55,092 nucleotides of DNA from positions 1-55,092 of the forward strand of contig JAJFIX010000016.1 of assembly GCA_021774575.1 (NCBI GenBank), in the 5' to 3' direction. Numbering within the stretch: the first letter of the stretch is position 1; every line of letters starts with the position of its first letter. Both the position numbers and the translations under genes were made by a program. Below, piece by piece: positions 37,565 through 46,750 of this stretch. The DNA comes from Alphaproteobacteria bacterium (GTDB lineage Bacteria > Pseudomonadota > Alphaproteobacteria > UBA6615). The notes beneath the pieces were generated by a model. That model worked only from the letters and a program-made list of their open reading frames with translations, made no database searches and was not told the origin of the DNA.

Positions 37565-38740
37565 ATGTCGGCCTTGCCCGAGCAAAGTTACGTACCCATT
37601 GATGGGGCCAGGCACGACGTTGCCCCGGCACGGCTCGCCGTGGCTGTGTTTTTTGTCAGCAACGGGTTTTTGACCGGCAGTTTTATTCCTCATATTCCAC
37701 TGATCATGGCGCGGCTCGATCTGAGTGCGGCGGTGCTGGGCGGGGCGCTGTTTGTGATGGCGGTCGGGGCCGTGCTGGCAATGCCCTTGGCTGGGGCGCT
37801 GATAGCGCGCCGGGGCAGCGCACCGGTTGCGATTGTTGCCGCGGTCTGCCTTTGCCTGGTTATTCCTTTATTGGCGATCAGTCCCAGCCTTGCGACCTTG
37901 ATGGGGGCGCTGTTTCTTTATGGCGCGACGACGGGGTCAATGGATGTGGCGATGAATGCCCATGGGGTTGGGGTTGAAGAACGGCTCGGGCGTCCGGTGA
38001 TGTCGTCCTTTCACGGCTGGTGGAGTGCCGGTGGTTTTCTTGGGGCGTTGGTTGCCTGGGTTGTGCTGCCGCATTTCGGCGGCGTGGTGCATTTGACCGG
38101 GGCGGCGGTGCTGGTCTTGGGGGCGATAATGTTTTGGGCCGCCCGGCGGCTGCTACCCAGCTCTATTGACCGGGGTGGTAAGCACCGGGCGCTTGCCATG
38201 CCTCATGGTTTGGCCTGGCGGCTTGGTATTTTGGCATTTATTGCCTTGCTGGGGGAAGGGGCCATCCTCGATTGGAGTGCCGTGCTGCTCGATCAGCGTT
38301 ACGCGCTCAAGGAAGGCAGCGCCGGTATCGGCTTTGCCGCGTTTGCCGCGACCATGGCCGCGGGGCGCTTTGCCGGCGATAGCCTACGTGCCCGTATTGG
38401 CGATGCGGCGTTGATCCGCGCCAGCGCGGCACTGGCCAGCCTGGGCCTATGTCTGGCGCTGCTGCCGGTCACGCTGCCGGTCTCGCTGGTCGGATTTGCC
38501 CTCACCGGCATCGCCCTATCCAATGTCGCACCAATATTATTTGGTGCCGCTGGACGTATTCCTGGCCAGTCGCCGGGCGCGGGGATGGCGGCGGTGGTCA
38601 CGTTGGGATATTCGGGGTTTCTCGTCGGCCCGCCATTAATCGGCAGCATCGCCGAACTCACCAGTCTGCCATTGAGCCTGGCCCTGGTCGTCGGCGCGTT
38701 TCTGGTACTCTTACCCGGAGCGTCTTGGCTAAAGCGCTAA
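37565..38740 (+). CDS. MFS transporter
   Basis: The 391-residue protein has about twelve hydrophobic spans in two halves. Span 1 starts ARLAVAVFFVSNGFLTGSFIPHIP. MDVAMNAHGVGVEERLGRPVMS and FHGWWSAGGFLGAL are typical of the FucP/NagP-like and YfcJ-like single-solute groups. ATG 37565 follows GGAAGGA; TTG 37556 is also in frame. The substrate is unknown. A compact hairpin spans its stop. Confidence 0.85.
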   Translation: MSALPEQSYVPIDGARHDVAPARLAVAVFFVSNGFLTGSFIPHIPLIMARLDLSAAVLGGALFVMAVGAVLAMPLAGALIARRGSAPVAIVAAVCLCLVIPLLAISPSLATLMGALFLYGATTGSMDVAMNAHGVGVEERLGRPVMSSFHGWWSAGGFLGALVAWVVLPHFGGVVHLTGAAVLVLGAIMFWAARRLLPSSIDRGGKHRALAMPHGLAWRLGILAFIALLGEGAILDWSAVLLDQRYALKEGSAGIGFAAFAATMAAGRFAGDSLRARIGDAALIRASAALASLGLCLALLPVTLPVSLVGFALTGIALSNVAPILFGAAGRIPGQSPGAGMAAVVTLGYSGFLVGPPLIGSIAELTSLPLSLALVVGAFLVLLPGASWLKR

Positions 38741-38749
38741 AGGCGCTTT
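38731..38749. terminator. hairpin between convergent MFS and rpmB genes
   Basis: AAAGCGC (38731-38737) pairs with GCGCTTT (38743-38749) around a five-base loop that includes the MFS stop codon. It lies between two convergent genes, 27 bases from the rpmB stop, and could act bidirectionally; T tracts are short. Confidence 0.35.
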
Positions 38750-38775
38750 AAGCAGCTTCGTTGCTCGAGGTGGCT

Positions 38776-39069
38776 CTACGCCGCCCTGGAAGCCGCGGCG
38801 CTCAGGATCTGCTTTTTCAGCCGGCGCATCGATGGATCAAGGTTGGTGCTCCTTGCATCGGAAATCCATGCGTCGAGACCACCATTATGCTCGATGGTAC
38901 GCACCGCAGCCGTTGTTAGGCGCAACCGCACCGCATGGCCAAGGGCTTCGCTAAAAAGCGATGTCGCCTGCAAGTTGGGCAGGAACCGCCGACGCGTTCT
39001 ATTTTTCGCGTGGCTCACGTTATTACCGGTTTGTACACCCTTGCCGGTGACACTGCAGCGTCTGGCCAT
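38776..39069 (-). CDS. rpmB: 50S ribosomal protein L28
   Basis: The 97-residue product is clearly L28: MARRCSVTGKGVQTGNNVSHAK, then NRTRRRFLPNLQATSLFSEAL, VRLRLTTAAVRTIEHNGGLD. AGGA precedes ATG 39069; the upstream GTG/ATG adds two residues. Length matches alphaproteobacterial L28. It is a single gene, convergent with the MFS gene. Confidence 0.96.
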   Translation of the reverse strand: MARRCSVTGKGVQTGNNVSHAKNRTRRRFLPNLQATSLFSEALGHAVRLRLTTAAVRTIEHNGGLDAWISDARSTNLDPSMRRLKKQILSAAASRAA

Positions 39070-39597
39070 GACCAAAATCCTGTCATATTCGAATAAGAGT
39101 GGGGTTTTTAGGCAAGTGTCGGCCCCACGTCAAGTGCCGTGCCGAAGAAGGTGAGTTTGTCCCCATATTTCACCGTTCAAGGTGCATGTGCATAGATGTA
39201 TGCCGAATGCGTGCCCCAAACAGCACAGGCAGGGTGGGAGGCGGCCTTCGCGATCAAAAAAATTGCTCTCTGAGTAAGACATTCCCTCTTTAATAGGTTG
39301 TTATATTTAGTAAAAAACAAGGTTCCTTGGGTCAGGAATCCTGTGGTATTTTGGTCCTAATCGCCGTTGCTAATGCACCACAATAAATCGGGCGGATGTG
39401 GATGGCTTTGTGGAGAATGGGAAAATAACGCCGCTAACATGGGACATGGGAGGGAGGCGGATTGCGGGGGTTGTTTCCCCACCGACTGTGGCAGATCGAT
39501 TGGGGCGGATCGGGCAGGGTAGATCGAGTGGACATGTGGGCAATCGTCGGCTAAACGAAGAAATGAAATTTAAGCGCTTTAGACTCAGGAGAGACAG
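39070..39597. other. intergenic region between rpmB and thiolase
   Basis: About 530 bases with divergent genes on both sides, so it should hold both promoters. An imperfect inverted repeat (AAGGTTCC ... GGAATCCT) lies at about 39329-39352. I see no ORF, tRNA or named regulatory box. Confidence 0.3.
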
Positions 39598-40773
39598 ATG
39601 ACCGAAGTGGTAATTGCCGGTGCCGCGCGCACGCCTGTTGGTGGATTTAATGGTGGCTTGTCAAAAGTTGCCGCCGCTGACCTTGGAGCGACAGCGATTA
39701 AGGGCGCCTTGACCCGCGCCAGCGTCGCCCCCGATGATGTTGACGAGGTTGTGCTGGGCCAGGTCTTGACGGCCAATACCGGCATGAACCCGGCCCGCCA
39801 GGCCTTGTTGAAGGCCGGTATTCCCCATGAGCGCACGGCCTATCTGATTAACCAGGTCTGTGGGTCGGGTTTGCGGTCGGTCGCCCAGGCCTATCAGGCA
39901 ATCAAGCTCGGCGAGAGCGGCATTGTTGTTGCTGGTGGCCAGGAAAATATGAGCCTCGCCCCCCATGCCCAACATTTGCGTAACGGCCAAAAAATGGGCG
40001 AGCTGAACCTGGTCGATACAATGATCAAGGACGGTTTGTGGTGCGCGGCGATGGGTTACCATATGGGTAATACGGCTGAAAATGTCGCCGAGAAATGGCA
40101 AATTACCCGGGAAGATCAGGACGAATTCGCCGCCCAGTCTCAAATAAAGGCCGAGGCGGCACAAAAAGCCGGCCGGTTGGCCGACGAAATTACCGCTGTG
40201 ACCGTTAAAACCCGTAAGGGTGAGGTCACCGTCGACAGTGATGAGCATCCACGCCACGGCACCACGCCCGAGTCCCTGGCCGGTTTGCGCCCTGCCTTTG
40301 TCAAAGAAGGTACGGTCACCGCCGGTAATGCATCGGGCATTAATGACGGCGCCGCCGCTTTGGTCTTGATGTCGGCCGAGCAAGCCGAACAACGCGGCCA
40401 AGCGCCGCTGGCCCGCATCGCGTCCTGGGCGACCGCTGGGGTTGAGCCGGCACTGATGGGCTCGGGACCAATCCCAGCATCGCGTCTGGCCTTGGAAAAG
40501 GCCGGTTGGAGTGCCCAGGATCTTGATCTCGTTGAGGCCAACGAGGCCTTCGCCGCCCAGGCAATTGCGGTTAATCGCGACATGGGATGGGACATCGAAA
40601 AGGTCAACGTCAATGGCGGCGCCATTGCGCTGGGCCACCCGGTCGGGGCATCGGGGGCGCGGGTTTTAACGACCCTGCTCTATGAAATGGCCCGGCGCGA
40701 CGCCAAGAAAGGCCTCGCCACCTTGTGTATCGGCGGCGGCATGGGGATCGCCCTGTGCGTAGAGCGAGACTAA
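39598..40773 (+). CDS. acetyl-CoA acetyltransferase (thiolase)
   Basis: The 391-residue thiolase condenses or cleaves acetoacetyl-CoA. Nucleophile C88 is in [13 protein letters not shown], the catalytic His is in [18 protein letters not shown], and the second Cys is in [16 protein letters not shown]. Length and start [11 protein letters not shown] fit biosynthetic PhaA/AtoB-type enzymes. AGGAGA precedes ATG 39598. No phaB or ketogenic partner is adjacent, so the pathway (PHB, ketone bodies, ethylmalonyl-CoA) is undetermined. Confidence 0.93.
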   Translation: MTEVVIAGAARTPVGGFNGGLSKVAAADLGATAIKGALTRASVAPDDVDEVVLGQVLTANTGMNPARQALLKAGIPHERTAYLINQVCGSGLRSVAQAYQAIKLGESGIVVAGGQENMSLAPHAQHLRNGQKMGELNLVDTMIKDGLWCAAMGYHMGNTAENVAEKWQITREDQDEFAAQSQIKAEAAQKAGRLADEITAVTVKTRKGEVTVDSDEHPRHGTTPESLAGLRPAFVKEGTVTAGNASGINDGAAALVLMSAEQAEQRGQAPLARIASWATAGVEPALMGSGPIPASRLALEKAGWSAQDLDLVEANEAFAAQAIAVNRDMGWDIEKVNVNGGAIALGHPVGASGARVLTTLLYEMARRDAKKGLATLCIGGGMGIALCVERD

Positions 40774-40781
40774 AGGTGCGG

Positions 40782-40820
40782 CGCGGAACTTTTAATTTCT
40801 AAAGTTTAATTTCTTCCGCG
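40782..40820. terminator. nested inverted repeat between convergent genes
   Basis: CGCGGAA (40782-40788) pairs with TTCCGCG (40814-40820), and inside it AACTTT pairs with AAAGTT. It lies between the thiolase stop and the pilin stop and could end transcription from either side. Confidence 0.35.
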
Positions 40821-40889
40821 ACCACCGCTTCTCGTATTTCCCTGTCCGCTATTCGCGCGGTCTTGCAGATCGGGGCGGGCCCGGCGGGC

Positions 40890-41171
40890 TTATTGCGCCG
40901 GGTCTTGGCTCGTGTCTTGGTCGTCGACGTTCTCATCGGCGGGTGCGGTATCTGATGGTGGGGGAGCTGTGCTGTCGCCAGCCGATGCATCGACCTGGCC
41001 GGCGGTGGCGAGAGCGGTGTCGGCTGAATCAAACATTGACACTGTCTTTATGCCAAGAGCTTGCAGGGTGCCGAGAATGGTAAGCATTACCAGGGCAATG
41101 ATCAGCCCATACTCAATGACTGCCGTGCCCGATGCATCGCCTTTCAGCTTTTTGAAGATAAAAGACAACAT
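40890..41171 (-). CDS. Flp/Fap-type pilin
   Basis: The 93-residue protein has a short leader ending at Gly before TAVIEYGLIIALVML, the hallmark of Flp prepilins with Glu at +5 and Tyr at +6 of the mature chain after prepilin peptidase cleavage. A single hydrophobic helix follows, then an acidic, Pro/Asp-rich tail of about 35 residues that is longer than in most Flp pilins. No tad/cpa genes are in the window. A CtrA-type box lies upstream. Confidence 0.85.
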   Translation of the reverse strand: MLSFIFKKLKGDASGTAVIEYGLIIALVMLTILGTLQALGIKTVSMFDSADTALATAGQVDASAGDSTAPPPSDTAPADENVDDQDTSQDPAQ

Positions 41172-41289
41172 GGGTTTGCCATTTTTGAATTGTGGGTTTG
41201 GTTACATCCTCTCAGCATCCTGCGCTTAGCATTATGGCTTTCTACTGTGCTCGGGATACGCTCATATTGTAAAAATTTGTCGATAAGTT

Positions 41290-41305
41290 TTAACAACTGA
41301 TTAAC
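41290..41305 (+). promoter_or_regulatory. CtrA-type box upstream of the Flp pilin
   Basis: TTAA (41290-41293), seven bases, then TTAAC (41301-41305) gives the TTAA-N7-TTAAC consensus. It is about 120 bases before the pilin start (minus strand) in a gap with no other start. Pilin control by CtrA is known in Caulobacter, which supports the reading. Confidence 0.6.
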
Positions 41306-41329
41306 GGCAAATTTCGCTAATTGAGAGCG

Positions 41330-42562
41330 CTACTCGTATCGCAGGGCCTCGATCGGGTCGAGGAGGGCCGCTTTGCGGGCTGGGTAGAAGCCGAAAAAGA
41401 TGCCGATGAAGGCGGCAAAACCAAAGGCCATCAGCGGGGCATAGATTTCGATGCGCATCGGCCAGTCGGCGAAATTGGCGATCGCCTGGCTGCCAGCCAG
41501 GCCCAAGACAATGCCGATCAGGCCGCCGATGAGCGACAAGGCGATTGCTTCGATGAGGAACTGCATCATGATGTCTTTGCCACCGGCGCCGATGGCCATG
41601 CGCAGACCTATTTCGCGGGTGCGCTCGGTGACCGAGACCAGCATGATATTCATGATGCCGATACCGCCAACCAGCAACGAAACACTGGCTACGGCGGCGA
41701 GCAGCAGCGACATTACGCGTGAGGATTCTTCGCGGGCCGACAGGAATTCCGAGATATTGCGGATCGAGAAATCGTTGATTTGATCAGGGCGGATGCGATG
41801 GCGCTCCTGCATTAATTCGGTGACTTGGGCCTCGGCCATCGAAACTTCCTCGGCCGAGCGGATGGAGACGGCGATGACACTGACCAGGTTGCCGCTCAGC
41901 CGGTCACTGCCCAGAATTCGTTTCTTGGCGGTCGAGATAGGTATCATCACCGTGTCGTCTTGGTCGCGGCCAAAGGATGTCTGACCTTTGCCGACCAGGG
42001 TGCCGACGATTTCAAACGGCACGCGCTTGATGCGCAAGGTCTGGCCGAGAGGGTTCTGTCCGGGGAACAACTCATTGGCTACGGTCTGACCGATGACGGC
42101 GACCTTGGCGGCGCTGCGGACTTCTTCGGGGGTAATGCCGCGGCCTTCTTCGATGCTCCAATTGCGGGCCACCATGAATTCTGGGGTGATGCCCTCGACT
42201 TGTGAAAACCAATTGGTATTGCCGAAGATGAGCTGGGCCGAGCCGCTGACCGAGGGGGCGGCAACGACGACGCTGTCGAACTGGGTTTGGATCGCCTCGG
42301 CGTCATCCATGGTCAGGGTTGGCCTGGAACCGGCCCCACCGCGCACCCCACCGCGGCTTGACGAGCCGGGGACGACCATAATCAGATTGGAGCCGATGCT
42401 TTCAATCAGCTTGTCGACGTTGGCCCGAGCACCGGCACCGACCGAGACCATGACGATCACTGCTGCAACGCCGATAATGATGCCGAGCGCCGTCAAGACA
42501 CTACGCAGAATATTGACCCGGAGCGACGAAAATGCGGCCCGTAGGCTATCCATATAAGTCAT
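41330..42562 (-). CDS. MacB-type ABC exporter permease
   Basis: The 410-residue protein has a MacB core: an N-terminal span (SVLTALGIIIGVAAVIVMVSV), a large periplasmic domain (about 45-285) and three C-terminal spans with the FtsX region (GIMNIMLVSVTERTREIGLRMAIGA). It starts with ATGA overlapping the ATPase stop. Unlike E. coli MacB, ATPase and permease are separate genes. With the MacA-like adaptor it would form a tripartite exporter; the substrate (macrolide, peptide or lipid) is unknown and no TolC gene is present. Confidence 0.9.
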   Translation of the reverse strand: MTYMDSLRAAFSSLRVNILRSVLTALGIIIGVAAVIVMVSVGAGARANVDKLIESIGSNLIMVVPGSSSRGGVRGGAGSRPTLTMDDAEAIQTQFDSVVVAAPSVSGSAQLIFGNTNWFSQVEGITPEFMVARNWSIEEGRGITPEEVRSAAKVAVIGQTVANELFPGQNPLGQTLRIKRVPFEIVGTLVGKGQTSFGRDQDDTVMIPISTAKKRILGSDRLSGNLVSVIAVSIRSAEEVSMAEAQVTELMQERHRIRPDQINDFSIRNISEFLSAREESSRVMSLLLAAVASVSLLVGGIGIMNIMLVSVTERTREIGLRMAIGAGGKDIMMQFLIEAIALSLIGGLIGIVLGLAGSQAIANFADWPMRIEIYAPLMAFGFAAFIGIFFGFYPARKAALLDPIEALRYE

Positions 42563-43329
42563 GCGGCTTCCTCTGTATTATTTTCTGTATTACCGGCATT
42601 TTTATCGAGATCCTGAAGATCTGCGGCGGCGTCATCGGGATTGGGTTGGCGCTCGTCTTTAATCAATTTGCCGTCACGGAAAGTCAGGAGGCGTCCGGCG
42701 TATTTTGCCACTTCGGGCTCGTGGGTGACGACGATCAGGGTAATACCCTCGCGATTAAGCCGCTGAAACAGGGCCATGATCTCAATGCCTGTGCGGGTAT
42801 CGAGCGCCCCGGTCGGCTCGTCGGCCAGCAGCATCGCCGGGCTGCCCACCAGGGCCCGGGCGATGGCCACTCGTTGTTGTTGACCACCGGAAAGTTGCTG
42901 GGGGTGATGTTCCATGCGCTCGGCCAGACCAACCGCTTTGAGCGCCTCAATCGCTTTTTCGTGGCGCTCGATTTTGGGCACCCGGCCATACATTAAGGGC
43001 AAGGCGACATTTTCGAGCGCGCTGACCCGGGGCAGCAAATTAAATTGCTGAAAAACAAAACCGATTTTGCGGTTGCGGGTCGCCGCCAATTCATCGGTGG
43101 TTTGTTCCGATACCGGCTCACCGTCGAGGGTATAGGTGCCCGCAGTCGGCGTATCCAGACAGCCGAGCAAATTCATCAGGGTCGATTTGCCCGAGCCCGA
43201 CGGGCCCATGATGGCAATGAACTCACCCTCGTTGATTTCGATATCGACCCCGGCCAGGGCGTGGACGATTTCGGGACCGACCTGATAATTCCTGGTCAGA
43301 CCAACTGTTTTGATAACTGGATCTGTCAT
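42559..43329 (-). CDS. MacB/LolD-type ABC transporter ATP-binding protein
   Basis: The 256-residue ATPase shows Walker A GPSGSGKSTLMNLLG, Q-loop FVFQQFNLLPR, signature [15 protein letters not shown] and Walker B MLLADEPTGALD, followed by a His switch THEPEVAKYA. It lies between adaptor and permease genes (12-base gap and four-base overlap). It energizes the MacB-type permease. An acidic C-terminal extension of about 25 residues (NPDDAAADLQDLDKN) is not typical. Confidence 0.92.
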   Translation of the reverse strand: MTDPVIKTVGLTRNYQVGPEIVHALAGVDIEINEGEFIAIMGPSGSGKSTLMNLLGCLDTPTAGTYTLDGEPVSEQTTDELAATRNRKIGFVFQQFNLLPRVSALENVALPLMYGRVPKIERHEKAIEALKAVGLAERMEHHPQQLSGGQQQRVAIARALVGSPAMLLADEPTGALDTRTGIEIMALFQRLNREGITLIVVTHEPEVAKYAGRLLTFRDGKLIKDERQPNPDDAAADLQDLDKNAGNTENNTEEAA

Positions 43330-43341
43330 GGGATCCGCCGC

Positions 43342-45060
43342 CTAAAACCCGAACCGGACACGGCGTCCGGAATTTTGGGCGGCCTGCAGGTCGACACCGA
43401 TAATGATTTCATCGCCATCTTCCAGGTCGTCATTGACCACCCGGACGACTTCAGTATGGCTGTTATCGCTGATGCCGACCACCAGGGGCAGGGGTGTTGG
43501 GGTACCGTCGTCTCCGATCACCCAGACCCGGACCCGCCGGGTGGTGCTGGCGCCGCCAAATATTTCTGCAAATTTTTCCAGCTGCTCGGGGCGCATCAAC
43601 GGCTTGATCGCCTCGCCCAAAGCGGCCTGGATACGGCCGCGAATTTGTGGGAAGGGGACGCCCTGGGCCCGTAATTCCTGGACCATCTGACGGTTGCCCG
43701 AGGCGATTTCGCGAACTTGGGCCTCTTGCTCTTCGTCGAGTTCGAGGTCTTCGACCAACTGGTTGACCAATGCGCCGGGACCACCGCCACCACCGCCGGG
43801 GCCGCCACCGCCTCCACCGGGACCGCCGCCGCCGGGGGCACCGCCACCGCCGGGACCACCACCGCCGCCAGGGGCAGCACCACCACCGCCGGGTCCGCCG
43901 CCAGGGCCACCACCACCACCAGCAGCCTGTGGTGCAACACCTTCAGGCAGGAAACGGAGGGCGGCATTGGGAATGCGCAGCGCATCTTCGCGCTCACCGG
44001 CGATGATTTCGACATTTGCCGTCATGCCGGGCAGCAAGCGCTGATCCGGGTTGGCCGCCGCGACAATGACTTTGTAGGTCACGACATTTTGCACGACATC
44101 CGGGGCCAGGCGCACCTGGCGCACATTGCCCTGAAATTCCTCGCCGGGAAAAGCATCGACGTTAAACTTTACCGTCAGCCCTTCGCGGACCTGGCCGATA
44201 TCTGCCTCGTCGACGCTAACCTCGACCTGCATGTCGCGCAGATCCTGGGCGATGGTGAAAAGATCCGGCGCTTGTAGGCTGGCCGCCACGGTCTGGCCGA
44301 TATCGATCTTGCGTTCAATCACCACCCCGTCGACCGGCGAGCGAATAAAGGTCCGGTCGAGATCGACCTGATTATTGGCCAGGGCCGCCGTGCGCTGCAG
44401 AACCTGCGCTTCGGCGGTCAAAATATCGGCCTCGGCCATCGCCTGTTGGGCCGTGCGCGCCTCAACGGTGGCCAGCGCCGCGTTTAGGGCGGCAATTGCC
44501 GAGCTGCGGGCGGTGCGGGCGGTGTCGACTTGGGCCTGGGAGGCAAATTCGCGCTCTAGCAGGGCTTGCTTGCGGGCCAATTCATTATTGGCCTCGGTGA
44601 CGCGCGTGCGGGCGCTGGCGACTTGAGCTTCGGCGCTCTGTAAATCCGCCCCGGCCCGGTCCAATCCGGCGCGCCGTTGTATGACATTGGCGTTGGCCAC
44701 CGCCAGTTCGGCTTCGGCTTGGCCGACCCGGGATTGGAAGGTCGCCGGGTCAATGCGGGCTATCACCTGACCGGCGGTCACCCGAGAGTTGAAATCGGCA
44801 GGTAATTCAATGATTTGGCCCGAAACTTGGCTGCCAACCAGTACTGTCACGACGGCGCTCAGGGTGCCGGTCGAGGAGATCGATTTCACCACCGGCCCGT
44901 GATCGGCGGCGCCGGTTCGATAGCTAATCCCATCGCCAGCCCCACCCCCGCCCGATGCGAGGATAATAACCGCCAAGACGACAAGGACCGCCGCCCCACC
45001 GATGATTTTTATTTTCTTCGGCAGCGCTAAGATTTTTCCAATCGGACCGTTCGCCATCAT
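43342..45060 (-). CDS. MacA-like periplasmic adaptor with inserted Gly-rich linker and helical domain
   Basis: ATG 45060 follows GGAG by six bases and gives 572 residues; the longer frame to 45231 has no adaptor sequence. A membrane anchor (IIGGAAVLVVLAVIILASG) is followed by the HlyD half-hairpins: lipoyl-type VLVGSQVSGQIIELPADF, a long coiled coil (about 140-245) and beta-barrel (VKFNVDAFPGEEF). After RIPNAALRFLPEGVAP an insertion of about 130 residues occurs: a poly-Gly/Pro stretch of about 50 residues, then a helical domain (LEDLELDEEQEAQVREIASG) resembling Spy/CpxP-type helices. The family's C-terminal membrane-proximal strands then resume (TRRVRVWVIGDDG). The insertion is unusual; function unknown. 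Confidence 0.88.
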   Translation of the reverse strand: MMANGPIGKILALPKKIKIIGGAAVLVVLAVIILASGGGGAGDGISYRTGAADHGPVVKSISSTGTLSAVVTVLVGSQVSGQIIELPADFNSRVTAGQVIARIDPATFQSRVGQAEAELAVANANVIQRRAGLDRAGADLQSAEAQVASARTRVTEANNELARKQALLEREFASQAQVDTARTARSSAIAALNAALATVEARTAQQAMAEADILTAEAQVLQRTAALANNQVDLDRTFIRSPVDGVVIERKIDIGQTVAASLQAPDLFTIAQDLRDMQVEVSVDEADIGQVREGLTVKFNVDAFPGEEFQGNVRQVRLAPDVVQNVVTYKVIVAAANPDQRLLPGMTANVEIIAGEREDALRIPNAALRFLPEGVAPQAAGGGGGPGGGPGGGGAAPGGGGGPGGGGAPGGGGPGGGGGGPGGGGGGPGALVNQLVEDLELDEEQEAQVREIASGNRQMVQELRAQGVPFPQIRGRIQAALGEAIKPLMRPEQLEKFAEIFGGASTTRRVRVWVIGDDGTPTPLPLVVGISDNSHTEVVRVVNDDLEDGDEIIIGVDLQAAQNSGRRVRFGF

Positions 45061-45300
45061 CTCACTCCAGGAACTAGCGCCGCGCAAAATAACGGCGCGC
45101 AAATATATAAGCGGCAGGGACTTATACGCGTGGGCGCGACAAGACATCCCCAAGAAACATGCCCCAACAAATTGGCCAGCTGGCCTGCTCATACCACGTT
45201 TGGGCCGGCTATATCCGGCAATATTAATCAATTTCTTTTGAGAATGGCTATATGGTGTCTATCCTGCCGAGCAAACTGGCTAGCTAGTAGGAGTTGAATT

Positions 45301-46170
45301 ATGGAGATCAAACAAAACCTCATCGACCTCTATGACGCCTATACCCATGGGGCGATGGATCGGCGGACGTTTTTAGAACGGTTTACTCTGGCGGCTGGTG
45401 GGGCTGTGGCGGCATCGGCCCTGTTGCCATTGATTCAGGCGAACCCAGCAGCAGCGGCGATTATTGACGAAGATGATGGTCGTTTGACCACCGGGCGCAT
45501 CTCCTATGACGCGCCGGACGGGGCGGTTTCAGCCTATCTGGCGCGGCCCGAGGCCGGGGGCGATTTGCCCGCTATTATCGTTATCCATGAAAATCGGGGG
45601 CTCAACGCCCATATCGAAGATGTTGCGCGCCGGGCCGCCCTTGCCGGCTATACCGCGCTGGCTCTCGACCTGCTGTCCCCACAAGGGGGAACACCGGCGG
45701 ATTCAAATGCCGCCCGCTCGATGTTTTCGACCATGGATCGCGATGTCATGCTGCGCAATGTCCTGGGCGCGATGCCGTTTTTGCGGCGCCTGCCCGGCGC
45801 CACGGGCAAGGTCGGGATTGTTGGGTTTTGCTGGGGCGGTGGGGTGGTTGGCGACGCAGCGGTCAATGCAACCGATCTTGATGCCGGTGTGATCTTTTAC
45901 GGTCGGGCGCCGGACCTTTCCAAGGTGCCCGATATCGGCGCCCGGTTGCTGATGCATTATGCCGGTCTCGATAACCGGATTAACGGGACCGTCTTCCCGA
46001 CCTTCATCGATGCGCTGGAGGGAGCCGGCAAGGATTTTGCCGCGCATTTATATGACGGCGCCCAACATGCCTTCCATAACGACACCTCGGCGGCGCGCTA
46101 TAAAGAAGATGCGGCGATGCTCGCCTGGACCCGGACCATCAATTTTTTCGACGAGACGCTAAAGGCCTAA
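45301..46170 (+). CDS. dienelactone hydrolase family protein, Tat-exported
   Basis: The 289-residue protein has a twin-arginine leader: DRRTFLERFTLAAGG before a hydrophobic stretch and AAAA cleavage region at about residues 50-55. The alpha/beta-hydrolase domain has ENRGLNAHIEDVARR, the nucleophile elbow GFCWGGG (Cys), an Asp near YAGLDNRIN and His in GAQHAFHND, the Cys-Asp-His triad of dienelactone hydrolases. AGGAG precedes ATG 45301. The substrate is unknown. It is convergent with the HPF-like gene at eight bases. Confidence 0.9.
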   Translation: MEIKQNLIDLYDAYTHGAMDRRTFLERFTLAAGGAVAASALLPLIQANPAAAAIIDEDDGRLTTGRISYDAPDGAVSAYLARPEAGGDLPAIIVIHENRGLNAHIEDVARRAALAGYTALALDLLSPQGGTPADSNAARSMFSTMDRDVMLRNVLGAMPFLRRLPGATGKVGIVGFCWGGGVVGDAAVNATDLDAGVIFYGRAPDLSKVPDIGARLLMHYAGLDNRINGTVFPTFIDALEGAGKDFAAHLYDGAQHAFHNDTSAARYKEDAAMLAWTRTINFFDETLKA

Positions 46171-46177
46171 CATTAAC

Positions 46178-46555
46178 TCAGCCGACAGCTTGCCTTGCGT
46201 GGCGGTGACGCCGCCCGGCGCCGTTCATCCGTTCCGTCTGTCTGGCCAATTGGCGGGCGGTTTTGGCAAAGCCCGTGCGAATGGCCAAGGTGAGGTCCTG
46301 ATTGGTCCCACCGCGGGAGTTCTCCCGGTGGATGGTTGCGCCCCGGTCGGGTAAATCAACAGCGATTGAGACCTGAAAATTCTTGCCTTGGCCCGGCCGT
46401 TTCGTTTGTGCCTGTATGGTCACCCGGCATGCGGTCATCCAGTCTTGAAACCGCGCCAGTTTGCCAAAACTCTCTCGGACGCTGTTTTCCAGGGATGGGG
46501 AGGCGGGGATGTCAGTAAAGGAGATCTGCAGGAGATCGGTTCTCGGGTCCATCAT
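46178..46555 (-). CDS. HPF/RaiA-like ribosome-associated protein
   Basis: The 125-residue product aligns in style with the sigma-54 modulation/HPF family: LQISFTDIPASPSLENSVRE, KLARFQDWMTACRVTIQAQ and FQVSIAVDLPDRGATIHRE. These proteins dimerize or silence ribosomes in stationary phase. The C-terminal part has basic stretches (RRHRHARQ). Two FNR-type boxes lie in the upstream divergent region, 110 or more bases before the start. Confidence 0.65.
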   Translation of the reverse strand: MMDPRTDLLQISFTDIPASPSLENSVRESFGKLARFQDWMTACRVTIQAQTKRPGQGKNFQVSIAVDLPDRGATIHRENSRGGTNQDLTLAIRTGFAKTARQLARQTERMNGAGRRHRHARQAVG

Positions 46556-46663
46556 TAGGGTGCATCTTCCTTTCGCTACGTATTTGGCGTTACACGAGCC
46601 ACTTTCTTCATATGGTGTGCCTCGGCCGATATCGAAATGATATTCCTAGATCGGCCAATCGCC

Positions 46664-46701
46664 ATTGATGCAAATCAACAAGATTGATGCAAATCAACAA
46701 G
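46664..46701. repeat. two exact 19-bp tandem copies
   Basis: ATTGATGCAAATCAACAAG repeats without a gap at 46664-46682 and 46683-46701. Each copy contains one FNR-type palindrome. Confidence 0.9.
46665..46697. promoter_or_regulatory. two FNR/FixK-type boxes in a 19-bp tandem repeat
   Basis: TTGATGCAAATCAA, a perfect TTGAT-N4-ATCAA, occurs at 46665-46678 and 46684-46697. Both lie in the exact tandem repeat 46664-46682 / 46683-46701. The position 54 to 86 bases before the ridA-like start fits a class II-type site there; the HPF-like gene on the other strand starts 110 bases away. Anaerobic or oxygen-dependent control of one or both genes is inferred. Confidence 0.75.
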
Positions 46702-46750
46702 AACGACTACATTTACGGCTCGGAAATCAATCTTGCAGGAAGAACCAAAA

